Assembly (NCBI GenBank): GCA_014843695.1
Contig: CM026397.1
Coordinates: forward strand, 37,235,858-37,299,857
Source of the DNA: Archivesica marissinica
Lineage: Eukaryota; Mollusca; Bivalvia; Venerida; Vesicomyidae
Length of the DNA stretch: 64,000 nt
Direction of reading: 5' to 3'
Made by a program: the position numbers and the translations under genes. The stretch's first letter is position 1, and every line of letters begins with the position of its first letter. The notes under the pieces are model-generated. The model made no database searches. It was not told the DNA's origin and worked only from the letters and a program-made list of their open reading frames with translations. Shown here one piece after another: positions 1 through 14,924 of the stretch.

Positions 1-329
1 TATTCAAGGTACGCATAGCGCGAGTAGCCGAGTGGAGACAGGTGCGGGAGTGGTTGTCTCCCTTCTGCTAGCGGGGTAGGGGGACTCATCCCCGAACACG
101 TATGAAATATAGAATACAACTTGTGCATGCTGGTGATATTTCGATACCATATGTCAATGCTTTCATTAAGTTGACTGATGCTGTTTCATATATTTTTATT
201 ATTCTAGATAGGTGTGGTTTGGTATATGTTTTACAACTTGTAAATGCCTATATACGTAACACTATAAAACATATATTAATTGAACAATTAATAACTTTAC
301 AAATATATAGATTTATAAGACTAAACTGA

Positions 330-967
330 GACGATTTCAGTAAAATGGTAGTTCCATACTCGGAAGAAATAGATAGATGACTAGCCTATATGAGACCTAC
401 TCAGTCAATCAGTCCTTACTGTAAGTCCATCGTTACAACTAACAGAGATGGATCGTGTTCAGCGTAGTCCTTATCAAGCTCCTCGGCCTGAGCTACAGAT
501 TTTCGCTGAAGGTCAAACGGTGTTATTGATATAGTGGTCTGGGATTGGTTGAAAAAAGTGTAGGGAAGCCCTTAAGAGTTATTGATACATGAACTGATTG
601 GCTGAGTAGGTATTGTCGGCAATAGTGAAAATGACTTCTAAATATTAAAATACAATATAATTTTGAGCTGCATTTTGGAATATTTTAGAATATTTGCATA
701 CTATTTGGTGACAAATAAACACCATATTATATCTGCAGGTGCCAGTGCAACATTCACCACCAAATTATCTTCAGAGTAGGTGGGAAATAAAAAATAACGC
801 AATTGGTCAACCCCATTGAAATTTGACATTTTCCTGTGGCTCAAAGGCCAGTCTGTTGAAAACTACTGTCTTTTGTGCCAAACTATTTTTGGGGGAAATC
901 TAATGGCACTGTGTGTTATAATGTTGGCCTATGGAAATTGCAATAGCGGTGTCTGACATCTGAATGT
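330..967. other. Unique AT-rich sequence, no feature seen
   Basis: I found no exon-like open frame, repeat or RNA gene here. Confidence 0.5.
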
Positions 968-1045
968 GTTATAATGTGTATATATGCGTGCGCGCGCGTG
1001 TGTGTGCGTGAGTGCGCGCGTGTGTGTATGTGCGTGCGTGTATTG
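968..1045. repeat. GT/GC-rich microsatellite
   Basis: Alternating purine-pyrimidine text (tgtgtg and gcgcgc runs), able to adopt Z-DNA. Confidence 0.8.
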
Positions 1046-1225
1046 TTTGCCTGATTGAGTGTCAAAATTAATCCAACAAAGAACTGAAATCAACTCTGGT
1101 AACATATTTTCAATAGGTCTAATTTTTAAGAAGGCAACATGTCCACATTTGATACATTTTAGTAATACGTCAGCATGTGTAATACGTCAGCATGTGTAAT
1201 ATGCAACTGGTCCTATTTAACGTTG

Positions 1226-1690
1226 TATAATAAATCACCTGCAAGCACAATCAATTCATGATTAGGTATAGATTGGGAACACATATAATAAATCACCTGC
1301 AAGCACAATCAATTCATGATTAGGTATAGATTGGGAACACACATAATAAATCGCCTGCAAGCACAATCAATTCATGATTAGGTATAGATTGGGAACACAT
1401 ATAATAAATCGCCTGCAAGCACAGTCAATTCATGATTAGGTATAGATTGGGAACACATATAATAAATCGCCTGCAAGCACAATCAATTCATGATTAGGTA
1501 TAGATTGGGAACACATATAATAAATCGCCTGCACGCACCATATATTCATGATTAGGTATAGATTGGGAACACATATAATAAATCGCCTGCACGCACCATA
1601 TATTCATGATTAGGTATAGATTGGGAATACATATAATAAATCGCCTGCACGCACCATATATTCATGATTAGGTATAGATTGGGAACACAT
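1226..1690. repeat. 58-bp tandem array, about 8 copies
   Basis: The unit contains aataaatcgcctgcaagcac, then aattcatgattaggtatag and attgggaacacat. The period measured between units is 58 bp. Later copies share a variant (cacgcaccatatattc), so the array grew by local duplication. Confidence 0.95.
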
Positions 1691-1860
1691 ATAAAATAAG
1701 TTGAGAAACGAGTAAATTAAGATTTTATAAATATAGGATCTTACCTGAGTGATGATTTCATACCATATTTTAACGAGTTTCATACAATATAGTATGCAAT
1801 CACCACCAGTGAAACATCCTTTATATCACATTACGACAGTAACAACAACCATAAATTTCG

Positions 1861-2065
1861 ACCAATGCGACCCGGGTTCGATCCTCGGACCGAGAAGTAT
1901 GTGAGATGGTACGGTGGTCGCCAGATCGGACAGGTGGGTTTTCTCCGGGTACTCCGGTTTCCTCCCACACGAATGACCACATTTACGTTTTCATCCGTGC
2001 CAACGAGAGTGATTAATATAAGTTGTTAGAACTTGCTTCGCAATCGTTGTAAAATAAATATAATT
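1861..2065 (+). mobile_element. SINE family A, 5'-truncated copy
   Basis: It keeps the B-box (gggttcgatcc), a body (ttctccgggtactccggttt) and a tail (gtgattaatataagttgtta, then aaaataaata). The A-box end is missing. Confidence 0.75.
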
Positions 2066-2195
2066 TTTTTTTAAAAAACATAAATTTGAAGGAAAAACTA
2101 CGTTTCTGTTTGTCTGTATCTGCTTTAGCCTTATTACATTACGCTAATCCATAATGTATTTAATATTTTTAATTTACTTGAACATTGTTGACAGT

Positions 2196-2440
2196 CCGAT
2201 TATCGCAGTGGTTAGCGCGCTCGCTTCTCACCAATGCAACCCGGGTTCGATCGTCGGGCCGGGAAGTATGTGAGATGGTCGGTGGTCGCCATATTAGACA
2301 GGTGGGTTTTCTCCGGGTACTCCGGTTTCCTCCCACACGAATGACCACATTTACGCTTACATCCGCGCCAAGGAGAGTGATTAATATAAGTTGTTAATAC
2401 TTGTTGCGCTATCGTTGTAAAATAAATATAAGCTTACATT
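2196..2440 (+). mobile_element. SINE family A, near full-length
   Basis: The head has an A-box-like stretch (gcagtggttagcgcgctcgc) and B-box (gggttcgatcg). The body and tail match the copy at 1861. It is a tRNA-derived SINE, not a working tRNA, because no acceptor stem closes. Confidence 0.8.
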
Positions 2441-2650
2441 ACGCTACATCCGTACGCCGTAGTAAATAGTCCCTGATAATCAAACAACTTCACGCAAATC
2501 AACGACACAATATTTTTAATCACTGTATTCTGCTAGTTCATATTTAGCATTGTAGATTATATTGATTAAGCAGTTGATTTTACAAATAAAGCTTGAATAC
2601 AAGTACATGTAGCATGTAGTATCTATTACAAGATGTCAATGTCATTCCGA

Positions 2651-2886
2651 GACCAATCAGAATCCTTCCATGTGTTATTAAACGTGTGGTCATACAATAA
2701 TGTATTAGATGACTGTATAACACTGCATACAAGCAAAGTTATGTGATGCAATCAGTTAATACTCTGACAATCTAAAATATTAATTTTTATTAAATAACTT
2801 TGCTTGTATTCAGTTTCATACAGCCATCACCTATGTTCTTGTATGATCACATGTGCAATACATCCTGGAAGGATTCCTATTGGTCG
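2651..2886. mobile_element. MITE with long inverted ends
   Basis: The first and last roughly 90 bp are inverted copies (gaccaat..gaatccttcca against tggaaggattc..attggtc; both arms hold tacaagcaaagttat in one sense). It is about 236 bp with no coding capacity. A fragment of the family is at 19785-19860. Confidence 0.75.
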
Positions 2887-2904
2887 ACATAATACTCTAC
2901 GATG

Positions 2905-3068
2905 CCGTTACGATTGTGTCCTTAGGCAAGGCATTTAAATTCCACGTTGCCTCTTCTCTCTCCTTCATGGCGATGGATTCCACCAGGAATGAGGTCTCGA
3001 GAGTGATTAACATAAGTTGAAAGAACTTGTTTCGCAATCGAGCTAAAATAAATTTGTATAAACTAAAC
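2905..3068 (+). mobile_element. SINE family B, 3' part
   Basis: It begins at gccgttacgattgtg and ends with the family tail (acttgtttcgcaatcgagct, then aaaataaa). The tRNA-like head is missing. Confidence 0.75.
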
Positions 3069-3178
3069 TACGATGTCTATAATACATCATTAGAAAATGC
3101 GTGGGCGCTTGACGCCAACATGAAAGCAGCAACATTACTATTGTACAAACATACTATTATGCTATGGTGATGTGATAA

Positions 3179-3262
3179 AAAGGATCTTACACGAGTGGTG
3201 ATTTCATACCATAATTTATGAAACGAGATTTGGTATGAAATCACCACTCGTGTACGATCCAA
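3179..3262. mobile_element. Palindromic MITE end, near-perfect inverted repeat
   Basis: The text ggatcttacacgagtggtga, then tttcatacca, meets its reverse complement across a short centre. Related sequence lies at 1733-1800 and 20138-20290. Confidence 0.75.
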
Positions 3263-3264
3263 TA

Positions 3265-3679
3265 TGTTTTATTGCATTTGTAAGTATATAGATCAACGCC
3301 AGTACATAATGATCATTGTAAACAGCGGTGAAGAGTTACTTCCCGTGTTACCAAATTACCTTTCGTTTACGGTTAATTCCCGTTGTGTTAATTTCGCCAA
3401 TATGTATTGGTTTTATTGCATTTGTTATTATATTGATCTAGATATAATTATGTTTGCACAGCCTTGTCCTCTTGTATTAGCATTTAAAAACATTAATATC
3501 CAATGATAACACGCCATATTGCACGATGTGTCAAAATAGCACACTTCCATTTTACGCGGCATAAAGTCTGTCGAAACTTTGTAACACGACTTGCGATGTT
3601 TTTGACATCTATGGCATCAAGCCAATCGGAATACGTGATTTTGTTACGCCTTCCCACTACGACAAAGCACACTACTATT
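3265..3679. other. Unique sequence, no gene supported
   Basis: Short overlapping open frames only, none with a domain or splice support. Confidence 0.4.
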
Positions 3680-4216
3680 CATGACTGTCTATGATGGACC
3701 AGGTTGCACCAGAAGTGATCGGCGATATACAGGAAGAAAAGAGACAGTTAAGACAGCTGATGCTGATTGTGGATGACATAACCACTAAACACGAACACGC
3801 AAACCACTTTAGAGAGTCGGGCGAACACATTGGTGACGGGGACGGATTTCATCCAAAACTTCCTGAAATGGTTTTTTTTGGTTGTTGGGTTTGTGTTGGT
3901 TGGGGGTTGTGGTTTGGTGTTGGTTTGGTGGTGGGGGTGTTTTGGATGATATAACCACTAAACACGAGCACGCAAACCACTTTAGAGAATCGGATGACGA
4001 GGAAGAAGATCACACATAACTACGAGAAAGCACACTCTTATTCATGACTGTCTTGATGGACCAGGTTGCACCAGAAGTGATCGGCGATATACAGGAAGAA
4101 AATATACAGATAGCCTGGACAGGAAACAAGAGCAGACAAATCAAGTTAGAACAGTGCATGAACTCATCAGCAAGCTTAATGCAAAAGCTGATACAGGTAA
4201 TTACCTCAAATCGATA
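3680..4216 (+). repeat. Duplicated segment with matching short open frames
   Basis: The segment coding MDQVAPEVIGDIQEE occurs at 3691 and again at 4053. A second shared piece (TTKHEHANHFRES) occurs near 3785 and 3955. A G/T-rich insert at 3870-3945 breaks the first copy. It looks like an imperfect tandem duplication of an unidentified coding or mobile fragment. The second copy ends next to a possible donor (acag/gtaatt). Confidence 0.55.
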
Positions 4217-4229
4217 TACACTGTAATTC

Positions 4230-7200
4230 CGCCCCAGTGCACAGCCCCTATATTTGTATATACAGTACACTGCCCCTATAGTTGTATATAAAGTACACAG
4301 TCCCTATAGTTGTATATAAAGTACATTTCCCCTCTATAGTTGTATATACAGTACATTGTCCCTATTGTTGTATATACAGTATACTGCCCCTATAGTTGTA
4401 TATACAGTACACTGTCCCTATAGTTGTATATACAGTACACTGTCCCTATAGTTGTATATACAGTACACTGCCCCTATTGTTGTACATACAGTACACTGCC
4501 CTAGTTGTATATACAGTACACTGCCCCTATAGTTGTATATACAGTACACTGTCCCTATAGTTGTATATACAGTACACTGCCCTAGTTGTATATACAGTAT
4601 ACTGCCCCTATAGTTGTATATACAATATACTGTCCCTATAGTTGTATATACAGTATACTGCCCCAATAGTTGTACATACAGTACACTGCCCATATAGTTG
4701 TATATACAGTACACTGCCCCTATAGTTGTATATACAGTATACTGCCCTAGTTGTATATACAGTACACTGCCCTAGTTGTATATACAGTACACTGTCCCTA
4801 TAGTTGTATATACAGTACACTGCCCTAGTTGTATATACAGTATACTGCCCCTATAGTTGTATATACAGTATACTGCCCCTATAGTTGTATATACAGTACA
4901 CTGTCCCTATAGTTGTATATACAGTATACTGCCCCTATAGTTGTATATACAGTACACTGCCCTAGTTGTATATACAGTACACTGCCCCTATAGTTGTATA
5001 TACAGTATACTGTCCCTATAGTTGTATATACAGTACACTGCCCTAGTTGTATATACAGTATACTGCCCCTATAGTTGTATATACATATACTGCCCTATAG
5101 TTGTATATACAGTATACTGCCCCTATAGTTGTATATACAGTACACTGCCCCTATAGTTGTATATACAGTACACTGCCCCTATAGTTGTATATACAGTACA
5201 CTGCCCCTATGTTGTATATACAGTATACTGCCCTATAGTTGTATATACAGTCACTGTCCCTATAGTTGTATATACAGTACACTGCCCTAGTTGTATATAC
5301 AGTATACTGCCCCTATAGTTGTATATACAGTACACTGCCCCTATAGTTGTATATACAGTACACTGCCCTAGTTGTATATACAGTATACTGCCCCTATAGT
5401 TGTATATACAGTACACTGCCCCTATAGTTGTATATACAGTACACTGCCCCTATAGTTGTATATACAGTATACTGCCCCTATAGTTGTATATACAGTATAC
5501 TGTCCCTATAGTTGTATATACAGTATACTGCCCTAGTTGTATATACAGTATACTGCCCTAGTTGTATATACAGTACACTGCCCTAGTTGTATATAAGTCA
5601 CTGCCCCTATAGTTGTATATACAGTACACTGCCCCTATAGTTGTATATACAGTACACTGCCCCTATAGTTGTATATACAGTACACTGTCCCTATAGTTGT
5701 ATATACAGTATACTGCCCCTATAGTTGTATATACAGTACACTGCCCCTATAGTTGTATATACAGTATACTGTCCCTATAGTTGTATATACAGTACACTGC
5801 CCCTATAGTTGTATATACAGTACACTGCCCCTATAGTTGTATATACAGTATACTGTCCCTATAGTTGTATATACAGTACACTGCCCCTATAGTTGTATAT
5901 ACAGTATACTGCCCCTATAGTTGTATATACAGTACACTGCCCCTATAGTTGTATATACAGTACACTGTCCCTATAGTTGTATATACAGTACACTGCCCTA
6001 TAGTTGTATATACAGTATACTGCCCCTATAGTTGTATATACAGTACACTGCCCCTATAGTTGTATATACAGTACACTGCCCCTATAGTTGTATATACAGT
6101 ACACTGCCCCTATAGTTGTATATACAGTATACTGCCCCTATTGTTGTATATACAGTATACTGCCCCTATAGTTGTATATACAGTACACTGCCCCTATAGT
6201 TGTATATACAGTATACTGCCCCTATAGTTGTATATACAGTACACTGCCCCTATAGTTGTATATACAGTATACTGCCCCTATTGTTGTATATACAGTATAC
6301 TGCCCCTATAGTTGTATATACAGTACACTGCCCCTATAGTTGTATATACAGTATACTGCCCCTATAGTTGTATATACAGTACACTGCCCCTATAGTTGTA
6401 TATACAGTATACTGCCCCTATAGTTGTATATACAGTACACTGCCCCTATAGTTGTATATACAGTATACTGCCCCTATAGTTGTATATACAGTATACTGCC
6501 CCTATAGTTGTATATACAGTACACTGCCCCTATAGTTGTATATACAGTATACTGCCCCTATAGTTGTATATACAGTATACTGCCCCTATAGTTGTATATA
6601 CAGTATACTGCCCCTATAGTTGTATATACAGTATACTGCCCCTATAGTTGTATATACAGTATACTGCCCCTATAGTTGTATATACAGTACACTGCCCCTA
6701 TAGTTGTATATACAGTACACTGCCCCTATAGTTGTATATACAGTATACTGCCCCTATAGTTGTATATACAGTATACTGCCCCTATAGTTGTATATACAGT
6801 ACACTGCCCCTATAGTTGTATATACAGTATACTGCCCCTATAGTTGTATATACAGTACACTGCCCCTATTGTTGTATATACAGTACACTGCCCCTATAGT
6901 TGTATATACAGTATACTGTCCCTATAGTTGTATATACAGTATACTGCCCTAGTTGTATATACAGTATACTGCCCTAGTTGTATATACAGTACACTGCCCT
7001 AGTTGTATATACAGTACACTGCCCCTATAGTTGTATATACAGTACACTGCCCCTATAGTTGTATATACAGTACACTGCCCCTATAGTTGTATATACAGTA
7101 CACTGTCCCTATAGTTGTATATACAGTATACTGCCCCTATAGTTGTATATACAGTATACTGTCCCTATAGTTGTATATACAGTATACTGTCCCTATAGTT

Positions 7201-10200
7201 GTATATACAGTACACTGCCCCTATAGTTGTATATACAGTACACTGCCCCTATAGTTGTATATACAGTACACTGTCCCTATAGTTGTATATACAGTACACT
7301 GTCCCTATAGTTGTATATACAGTATACTGCCCCTATAGTTGTATATACAGTACACTGCCCCTATAGTTGTATATACAGTACACTGCCCCTATAGTTGTAT
7401 ATACAGTACACTGCCCTAGTTGTATATACAGTATACTGCCCCTATAGTTGTATATACAGTACACTGCCCCTATAGTTGTATATACAGTATACTGCCCCTA
7501 TAGTTGTATATACAGTACACTGCCCCTATAGTTGTATATACAGTACACTGCCCTAGTTGTATATACAGTATACTGCCCCTATAGTTGTATATACAGTACA
7601 CTGCCCCTATAGTTGTATATACAGTATACTGTCCCTATAGTTGTATATACAGTACACTGCCCTAGTTGTATATACAGTATACTGTCCCTATAGTTGTATA
7701 TACAGTATACTGCCCCTATAGTTGTATATACAGTATACTGCCCCTATAGTTGTATATACAGTATACTGCCCTAGTTGTATATACAGTACACTGTCCCTAT
7801 AGTTGTATATACAGTACACTGCCCTAGTTGTATATACAGTATACTGCCCCTATAGTTGTATATACAGTATACTGCCCCTATAGTTGTATATACAGTACAC
7901 TGCCCTAGTTGTATATACAGTATACTGCCCCTATAGTTGTATATACAGTACACTGCCCCTATTGTTGTATATACAGTATACTGTCCCTATAGTTGTATAT
8001 ACAGTACACTGCCCTAGTTGTATATACAGTATACTGCCCCTATAGTTGTATATACAGTACACTGCCCCTATAGTTGTATATACAGTATACTGCCCCTATA
8101 GTTGTATATACAGTATACTGCCCCTATAGTTGTATATACAGTATACTGCCCCTATAGTTGTATATACAGTACACTGCCCCTATAGTTGTATATACAGTAT
8201 ACTGCCCCTATAGTTGTATATACAGTACACTGCCCCTATAGTTGTATATACAGTATACTGCCCCTATAGTTGTATATACAGTATACTGCCCCTATAGTTG
8301 TATATACAGTACACTGCCCCTATAGTTGTATATACAGTATACTGCCCCTATAGTTGTATATACAGTATACTGCCCCTATAGTTGTATATACAGTATACTG
8401 CCCCTATAGTTGTATATACAGTATACTGCCCCTATAGTTGTATATACAGTACACTGCCCTATAGTTGTATATACAGTATACTGCCCCTATAGTTGTATAT
8501 ACAGTACACTGCCCCTATAGTTGTATATACAGTATACTGCCCCTATAGTTGTATATACAGTATACTGCCCCTATAGTTGTATATACAGTATACTGCCCCT
8601 ATAGTTGTATATACAGTATACTGCCCCTATAGTTGTATATACAGTACACTGCCCTAGTTGTATATACAGTATACTGCCCCTATAGTTGTATATACAGTAC
8701 ACTGCCCTAGTTGTATATACAGTACACTGCCCCTATAGTTGTATATACAGTACACTGCCCTAGTTGTATATACAGTATACTGTCCCTATAGTTGTATATA
8801 CAGTACACTGTCCCTATAGTTGTATATACAGTACACTGCCCCTATAGTTGTATATACAGTATACTGCCCCTATAGTTGTATATACAGTATACTGCCCCTA
8901 TAGTTGTATATACAGTACACTGCCCTAGTTGTATATACAGTATACTGCCCCTATAGTTGTATATACAGTACACTGCCCTAGTTGTATATACAGTACACTG
9001 CCCCTATAGTTGTATATACAGTACACTGCCCTAGTTGTATATACAGTATACTGTCCCTATAGTTGTATATACAGTACACTGTCCCTATAGTTGTATATAC
9101 AGTACACTGCCCCTATAGTTGTATATACAGTATACTGCCCCTATAGTTGTATATACAGTATACTGCCCCTATAGTTGTATATACAGTACACTGCCCCTAT
9201 AGTTGTATATACAGTACACTGCCCCTATAGTTGTATATACAGTACACTGCCCCTATAGTTGTATATACAGTACACTGCCCCTATAGTTGTATATACAGTA
9301 CACTGCCCCTATAGTTGTATATACAGTACACTGCCCCTATAGTTGTATATACAGTACACTGCCCCTATAGTTGTATATACAGTACACTGCCCTAGTTGTA
9401 TATACAGTACACTGCCCTAGTTGTATATACAGTACACTGCCCCTATAGTTGTATATACAGTACACTGCCCTAGTTGTATATACAGTATACTGCCCCTATA
9501 GTTGTATATACAGTACACTGCCCCTATAGTTGTATATACAGTATACTGCCCCTATAGTTGTATATACAGTATACTGCCCCTATAGTTGTATATACAGTAC
9601 ACTGCCCCTATAGTTGTATATACAGTATACTGCCCCTATAGTTGTATATACAGTATACTGCCCCTATAGTTGTATATACAGTATACTGCCCCTATAGTTG
9701 TATATACAGTACACTGCCCCTATAGTTGTATATACAGTATACTGCCCCTATAGTTGTATATACAGTATACTGCCCCTATAGTTGTATATACAGTACACTG
9801 CCCCTATAGTTGTATATACAGTATACTGCCCCTATAGTTGTATATACAGTATACTGCCCCTATAGTTGTATATACAGTATACTGCCCCTATAGTTGTATA
9901 TACAGTATACTGCCCCTATAGTTGTATATACAGTATACTGCCCCTATAGTTGTATATACAGTATACTGCCCCTATAGTTGTATATACAGTACACTGCCCC
10001 TATAGTTGTATATACAGTATACTGCCCCTATAGTTGTATATACAGTATACTGCCCCTATAGTTGTATATACAGTACACTGCCCCTATAGTTGTATATACA
10101 GTATACTGCCCCTATAGTTGTATATACAGTACACTGCCCCTATAGTTGTATATACAGTACACTGCCCCTATAGTTGTATATACAGTATACTGCCCCTATT

Positions 10201-13200
10201 TGTGATTGTATATACAGTATACTGCCCTAGTTGTATATACAGTACACTGCCCTAGTTGTATATACAGTACACTGCCCTATAGTTGTATATACAGTACACT
10301 GCCCCTATAGTTGTATATACAGTACTGCCCTATAGTTGTATATACAGTACACTGCCCCTATGTTGTATATACAGTATACTGCCCCTATAGTTGTATATAC
10401 AGTATACTGCCCCTATAGTTGTATATACAGTATACTGCCCCTATAGTTGTATATACAGTACACTGCCCTAGTTGTATATACAGTACACTGTCCCTATAGT
10501 TGTATATACAGTACACTGCCCTAGTTGTATATACAGTACACTGCCCCTATAGTTGTATATACAGTATACTGCCCCTATAGTTGTATATACAGTACACTGC
10601 CCTAGTTGTATATACAGTACACTGTCCCTATAGTTGTATATACAGTACACTGCCCCTATAGTTGTATATACAGTATACTGCCCCTATAGTTGTATATACA
10701 GTATACTGCCCCTATAGTTGTATATACAGTACACTGCCCCTATAGTTGTATATACAGTACACTGTCCCTATAGTTGTATATACAGTATACTGCCCTAGTT
10801 GTATATACAGTATACTGCCCTAGTTGTATATACAGTATACTGCCCCTATAGTTGTATATACAGTACACTGCCCCTATAGTTGTATATACAGTACACTGCC
10901 CCTATAGTTGTATATACAGTATACTGCCCCTATAGTTGTATATACAGTATACTGCCCCTATAGTTGTATATACAGTATACTGCCCCTATAGTTGTATATA
11001 CAGTACACTGCCCCTATAGTTGTATATACAGTATACTGCCCCTATAGTTGTATATACAGTATACTGCCCCTATAGTTGTATATACAGTATACTGCCCCTA
11101 TAGTTGTATATACAGTATACTGCCCCTATAGTTGTATATACAGTACACTGCCCTAGTTGTATATACAGTACACTGCCCTAGTTGTATATACAGTACACTG
11201 CCCCTATAGTTGTATATACAGTATACTGCCCCTATAGTTGTATATACAGTACACTGCCCCTATAGTTGTATATACAGTATACTGCCCCTATAGTTGTATA
11301 TACAGTACACTGCCCTAGTTGTATATACAGTACACTGCCCTAGTTGTATATACAGTACACTGCCCTAGTTGTATATACAGTACACTGCCCTAGTTGTATA
11401 TACAGTACACTGCCCCTATAGTTGTATATACAGTACACTGCCCTAGTTGTATATACAGTACACTGCCCTAGTTGTATATACAGTATACTGCCCCTATAGT
11501 TGTATATACAGTACACTGCCCCTATAGTTGTATATACAGTACACTGTCCCTATAGTTGTATATACAGTACACTGCCCCTATAGTTGTATATACAGTATAC
11601 TGCCCCTATAGTTGTATATACAGTATACTGCCCCTATAGTTGTATATACAGTACACTGCCCTAGTTGTATATACAGTATACTGCCCCTATAGTTGTATAT
11701 ACAGTACACTGCCCTAGTTGTATATACAGTACACTGCCCCTATAGTTGTATATACAGTACACTGCCCTAGTTGTATATACAGTATACTGTCCCTATAGTT
11801 GTATATACAGTACACTGTCCCTATAGTTGTATATACAGTACACTGTCCCTATAGTTGTATATACAGTACACTGCCCTAGTTGTATATACAGTATACTGCC
11901 CCTATAGTTGTATATACAGTATACTGCCCCTATAGTTGTATATACAGTATACTGTCCCTATAGTTGTATATACAGTATACTGTCCCTATAGTTGTATATA
12001 CAGTATACTGCCCTAGTTGTATATACAGTATACTGCCCCTATAGTTGTATATACAGTATACTGCCCCTATAGTTGTATATACAGTACACTGCCCAAGTTG
12101 TATATACAGTATACTGTCCATATAGTTGTATATACAGTACACTGCCCCTATAGTTGTATATACAGTACACTGTCCCTATAGTTGTATATACAGTACACTG
12201 CCCTAGTTGTATATACAGTACACTGCCCCTATTGTTGTATATACAGTATACTGCCCCTATAGTTGTATATACAGTATACTGCCCCTATAGTTGTATATAC
12301 AGTACACTGCCCTAGTTGTATATACAGTATACTGCCCCTATAGTTGTATATACAGTATACTGCCCCTATAGTTGTATATACAGTATACTGCCCCTATAGT
12401 TGTATATACAGTATACTGCCCCTATAGTTGTATATACAGTACACTGCCCTATTTGTATATACAGTACACTGCCCCTATTGTTGTATATACAGTATACTGC
12501 CCCTATAGTTGTATATACAGTATACTGCCCCTATAGTTGTATATACAGTATACTGCCCCTATAGTTGTATATACAGTATACTGCCCCTATAGTTGTATAT
12601 ACAGTACACTGCCCCTATTGTTGTATATACAGTACACTGCCCCTATAGTTGTATATACAGTACACTGTCCCTATAGTTGTATATACAGTACACTGTCCCT
12701 ATAGTTGTATATACAGTACACTGCCCTAGTTGTATATACAGTATACTGCCCCTATAGTTGTATATACAGTATACTGCCCCTATAGTTGTATATACAGTAC
12801 ACTGCCCCTATAGTTGTATATACAGTACACTGCCCTAGTTGTATATACAGTACACTGTCCTAGTTGTATATACAGTACACTGCCCTAGTTGTATATACAG
12901 TACACTGTCCCTATAGTTGTATATACAGTACACTGTCCTAGTTGTATATACAGTACACTGCCCCTATAGTTGTATATACAGTATACTGCCCCTATAGTTG
13001 TATATACAGTACACTGTCCTAGTTGTATATACAGTACACTGTCCCTATAGTTGTATATACAGTACACTGCCCCTATAGTTGTATATACAGTATACTGCCC
13101 CTATAGTTGTATATACAGTATACTGCCCCTATTGTTGTATATACAGTACACTGCCCCTATAGTTGTATATACAGTACACTGTCCCTATAGTTGTATATAC

Positions 13201-14924
13201 AGTATACTGCCCTAGTTGTATATACAGTACACTGTCCCTATAGTTGTATATACAGTATACTGCCTAGTTGTATATACAGTATACTGCCCTAGTTGTATAT
13301 ACAGTATACTGTCCCTATAGTTGTATATACAGTACACTGCCCCTATAGTTGTATATACAGTACACTGCCCCTATAGTTGTATATACAGTATACTGCCCCT
13401 ATAGTTGTATATACAGTATACTGCCCCTATTGTTGTATATACAGTATACTGCCCCTATAGTTGTATATACAGTACACTGCCCCTATAGTTGTATATACAG
13501 TATACTGTCCCTATAGTTGTATATACAGTATACTGCCCCTATTGTTGTATATACAGTATACTGCCCCTATAGTTGTATATACAGTACACTGCCCCTATAG
13601 TTGTATATACAGTACACTGCCCCTATAGTTGTATATACAGTACACTGCCCTAGTTGTATATACAGTACACTGCCCCTATAGTTGTATATACAGTATACTG
13701 CCCCTATAGTTGTATATACAGTATACTGCCCCTATAGTTGTATATACAGTACACTGCCCTAGTTGTATATACAGTATACTGCCCCTATAGTTGTATATAC
13801 AGTATACTGCCCCTATAGTTGTATATACAGTATACTGCCCCTATAGTTGTATATACAGTATACTGCCCCTATAGTTGTATATACAGTATACTGCCCCTAT
13901 AGTTGTATATACAGTATACTGCCCCTATAGTTGTATATACAGTATACTGCCCCTATAGTTGTATATACAGTACACTGCCCTAGTTGTATATACAGTACAC
14001 TGTCCCTATAGTTGTATATACAGTACACTGCCCTAGTTGTATATACAGTACACTGCCCCTATAGTTGTATATACAGTACACTGCCCCTATAGTTGTATAT
14101 ACAGTACACTGCCCCTATAGTTGTATATACAGTACACTGCCCCTATAGTTGTATATACAGTACACTGTCCCTATAGTTGTATATACAGTATACTGCCCCT
14201 ATAGTTGTATATACAGTATACTGCCCCTATAGTTGTATATACAGTATACTGCCCCTATAGTTGTATATACAGTATACTGCCCCTATAGTTGTATATACAG
14301 TATACTGCCCTATGTTGTATATACAGTACACTGCCCTATAGTTGTATATACAGTACACTGCCCCTATAGTTGTATATACAGTATACTGCCCCTATAGTTG
14401 TATATACAGTACACTGCCCTATAGTTGTATATACAGTACACTGCCCCTATAGTTGTATATACAGTATACTGCCCCTATTTGTATATACAGTATACTGCCC
14501 CTATAGTTGTATATACAGTATACTGCCCCTATAGTTGTATATACAGTACACTGCCCCTATAGTTGTATATACAGTATACTGTCCCTATAGTTGTATATAC
14601 AGTATACTGCCCCTATAGTTGTATATACAGTATACTGCCCCTATAGTTGTATATACAGTATACTGCCCCTATAGTTGTATATACAGTATACTGCCCTATA
14701 GTTGTATATACAGTATACTGCCCCTATAGTTGTATATACAGTATACTGCCCCTATAGTTGTATATACAGTATACTGCCCCTATAGTTGTATATACAGTAC
14801 ACTGCCCCTATAGTTGTATATACAGTACACTGCCCCTATAGTTGTATATACAGTATACTGCCCCTATAGTTGTATATACAGTATACTGCCCCTATAGTTG
14901 TATATACAGTACACTGCCCCTATA
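4230..14924. repeat. 28-bp satellite, about 10.7 kb
   Basis: The unit is gttgtatatacagta(c/t)ac followed by tgcccctata, 28 bp, several hundred copies. A common variant lacks 4 bp (ccctagttg for cccctatagttg), and there is a C/T change in gta(c/t)ac and a c/t change in tg(c/t)cc. Variants occur in recurring blocks, a sign of higher-order amplification. It ends in an assembly gap, so its real length is unknown. It is not coding. Confidence 0.97.

Noticed and set aside
15..95. Type II tRNA-like start of the window (gtagccgagtgg)
   Set aside because: There is no B-box and no folding stem that I can confirm; it may be SINE debris.
2196..2270. tRNA genes (also at 24966, 34735, 60385)
   Set aside because: A- and B-box-like text is present, but no acceptor stem closes and each continues into a shared SINE body and tail.
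4230..14924. CRISPR-like array
   Set aside because: 28-bp units abut with no spacers, and the genome is eukaryotic.
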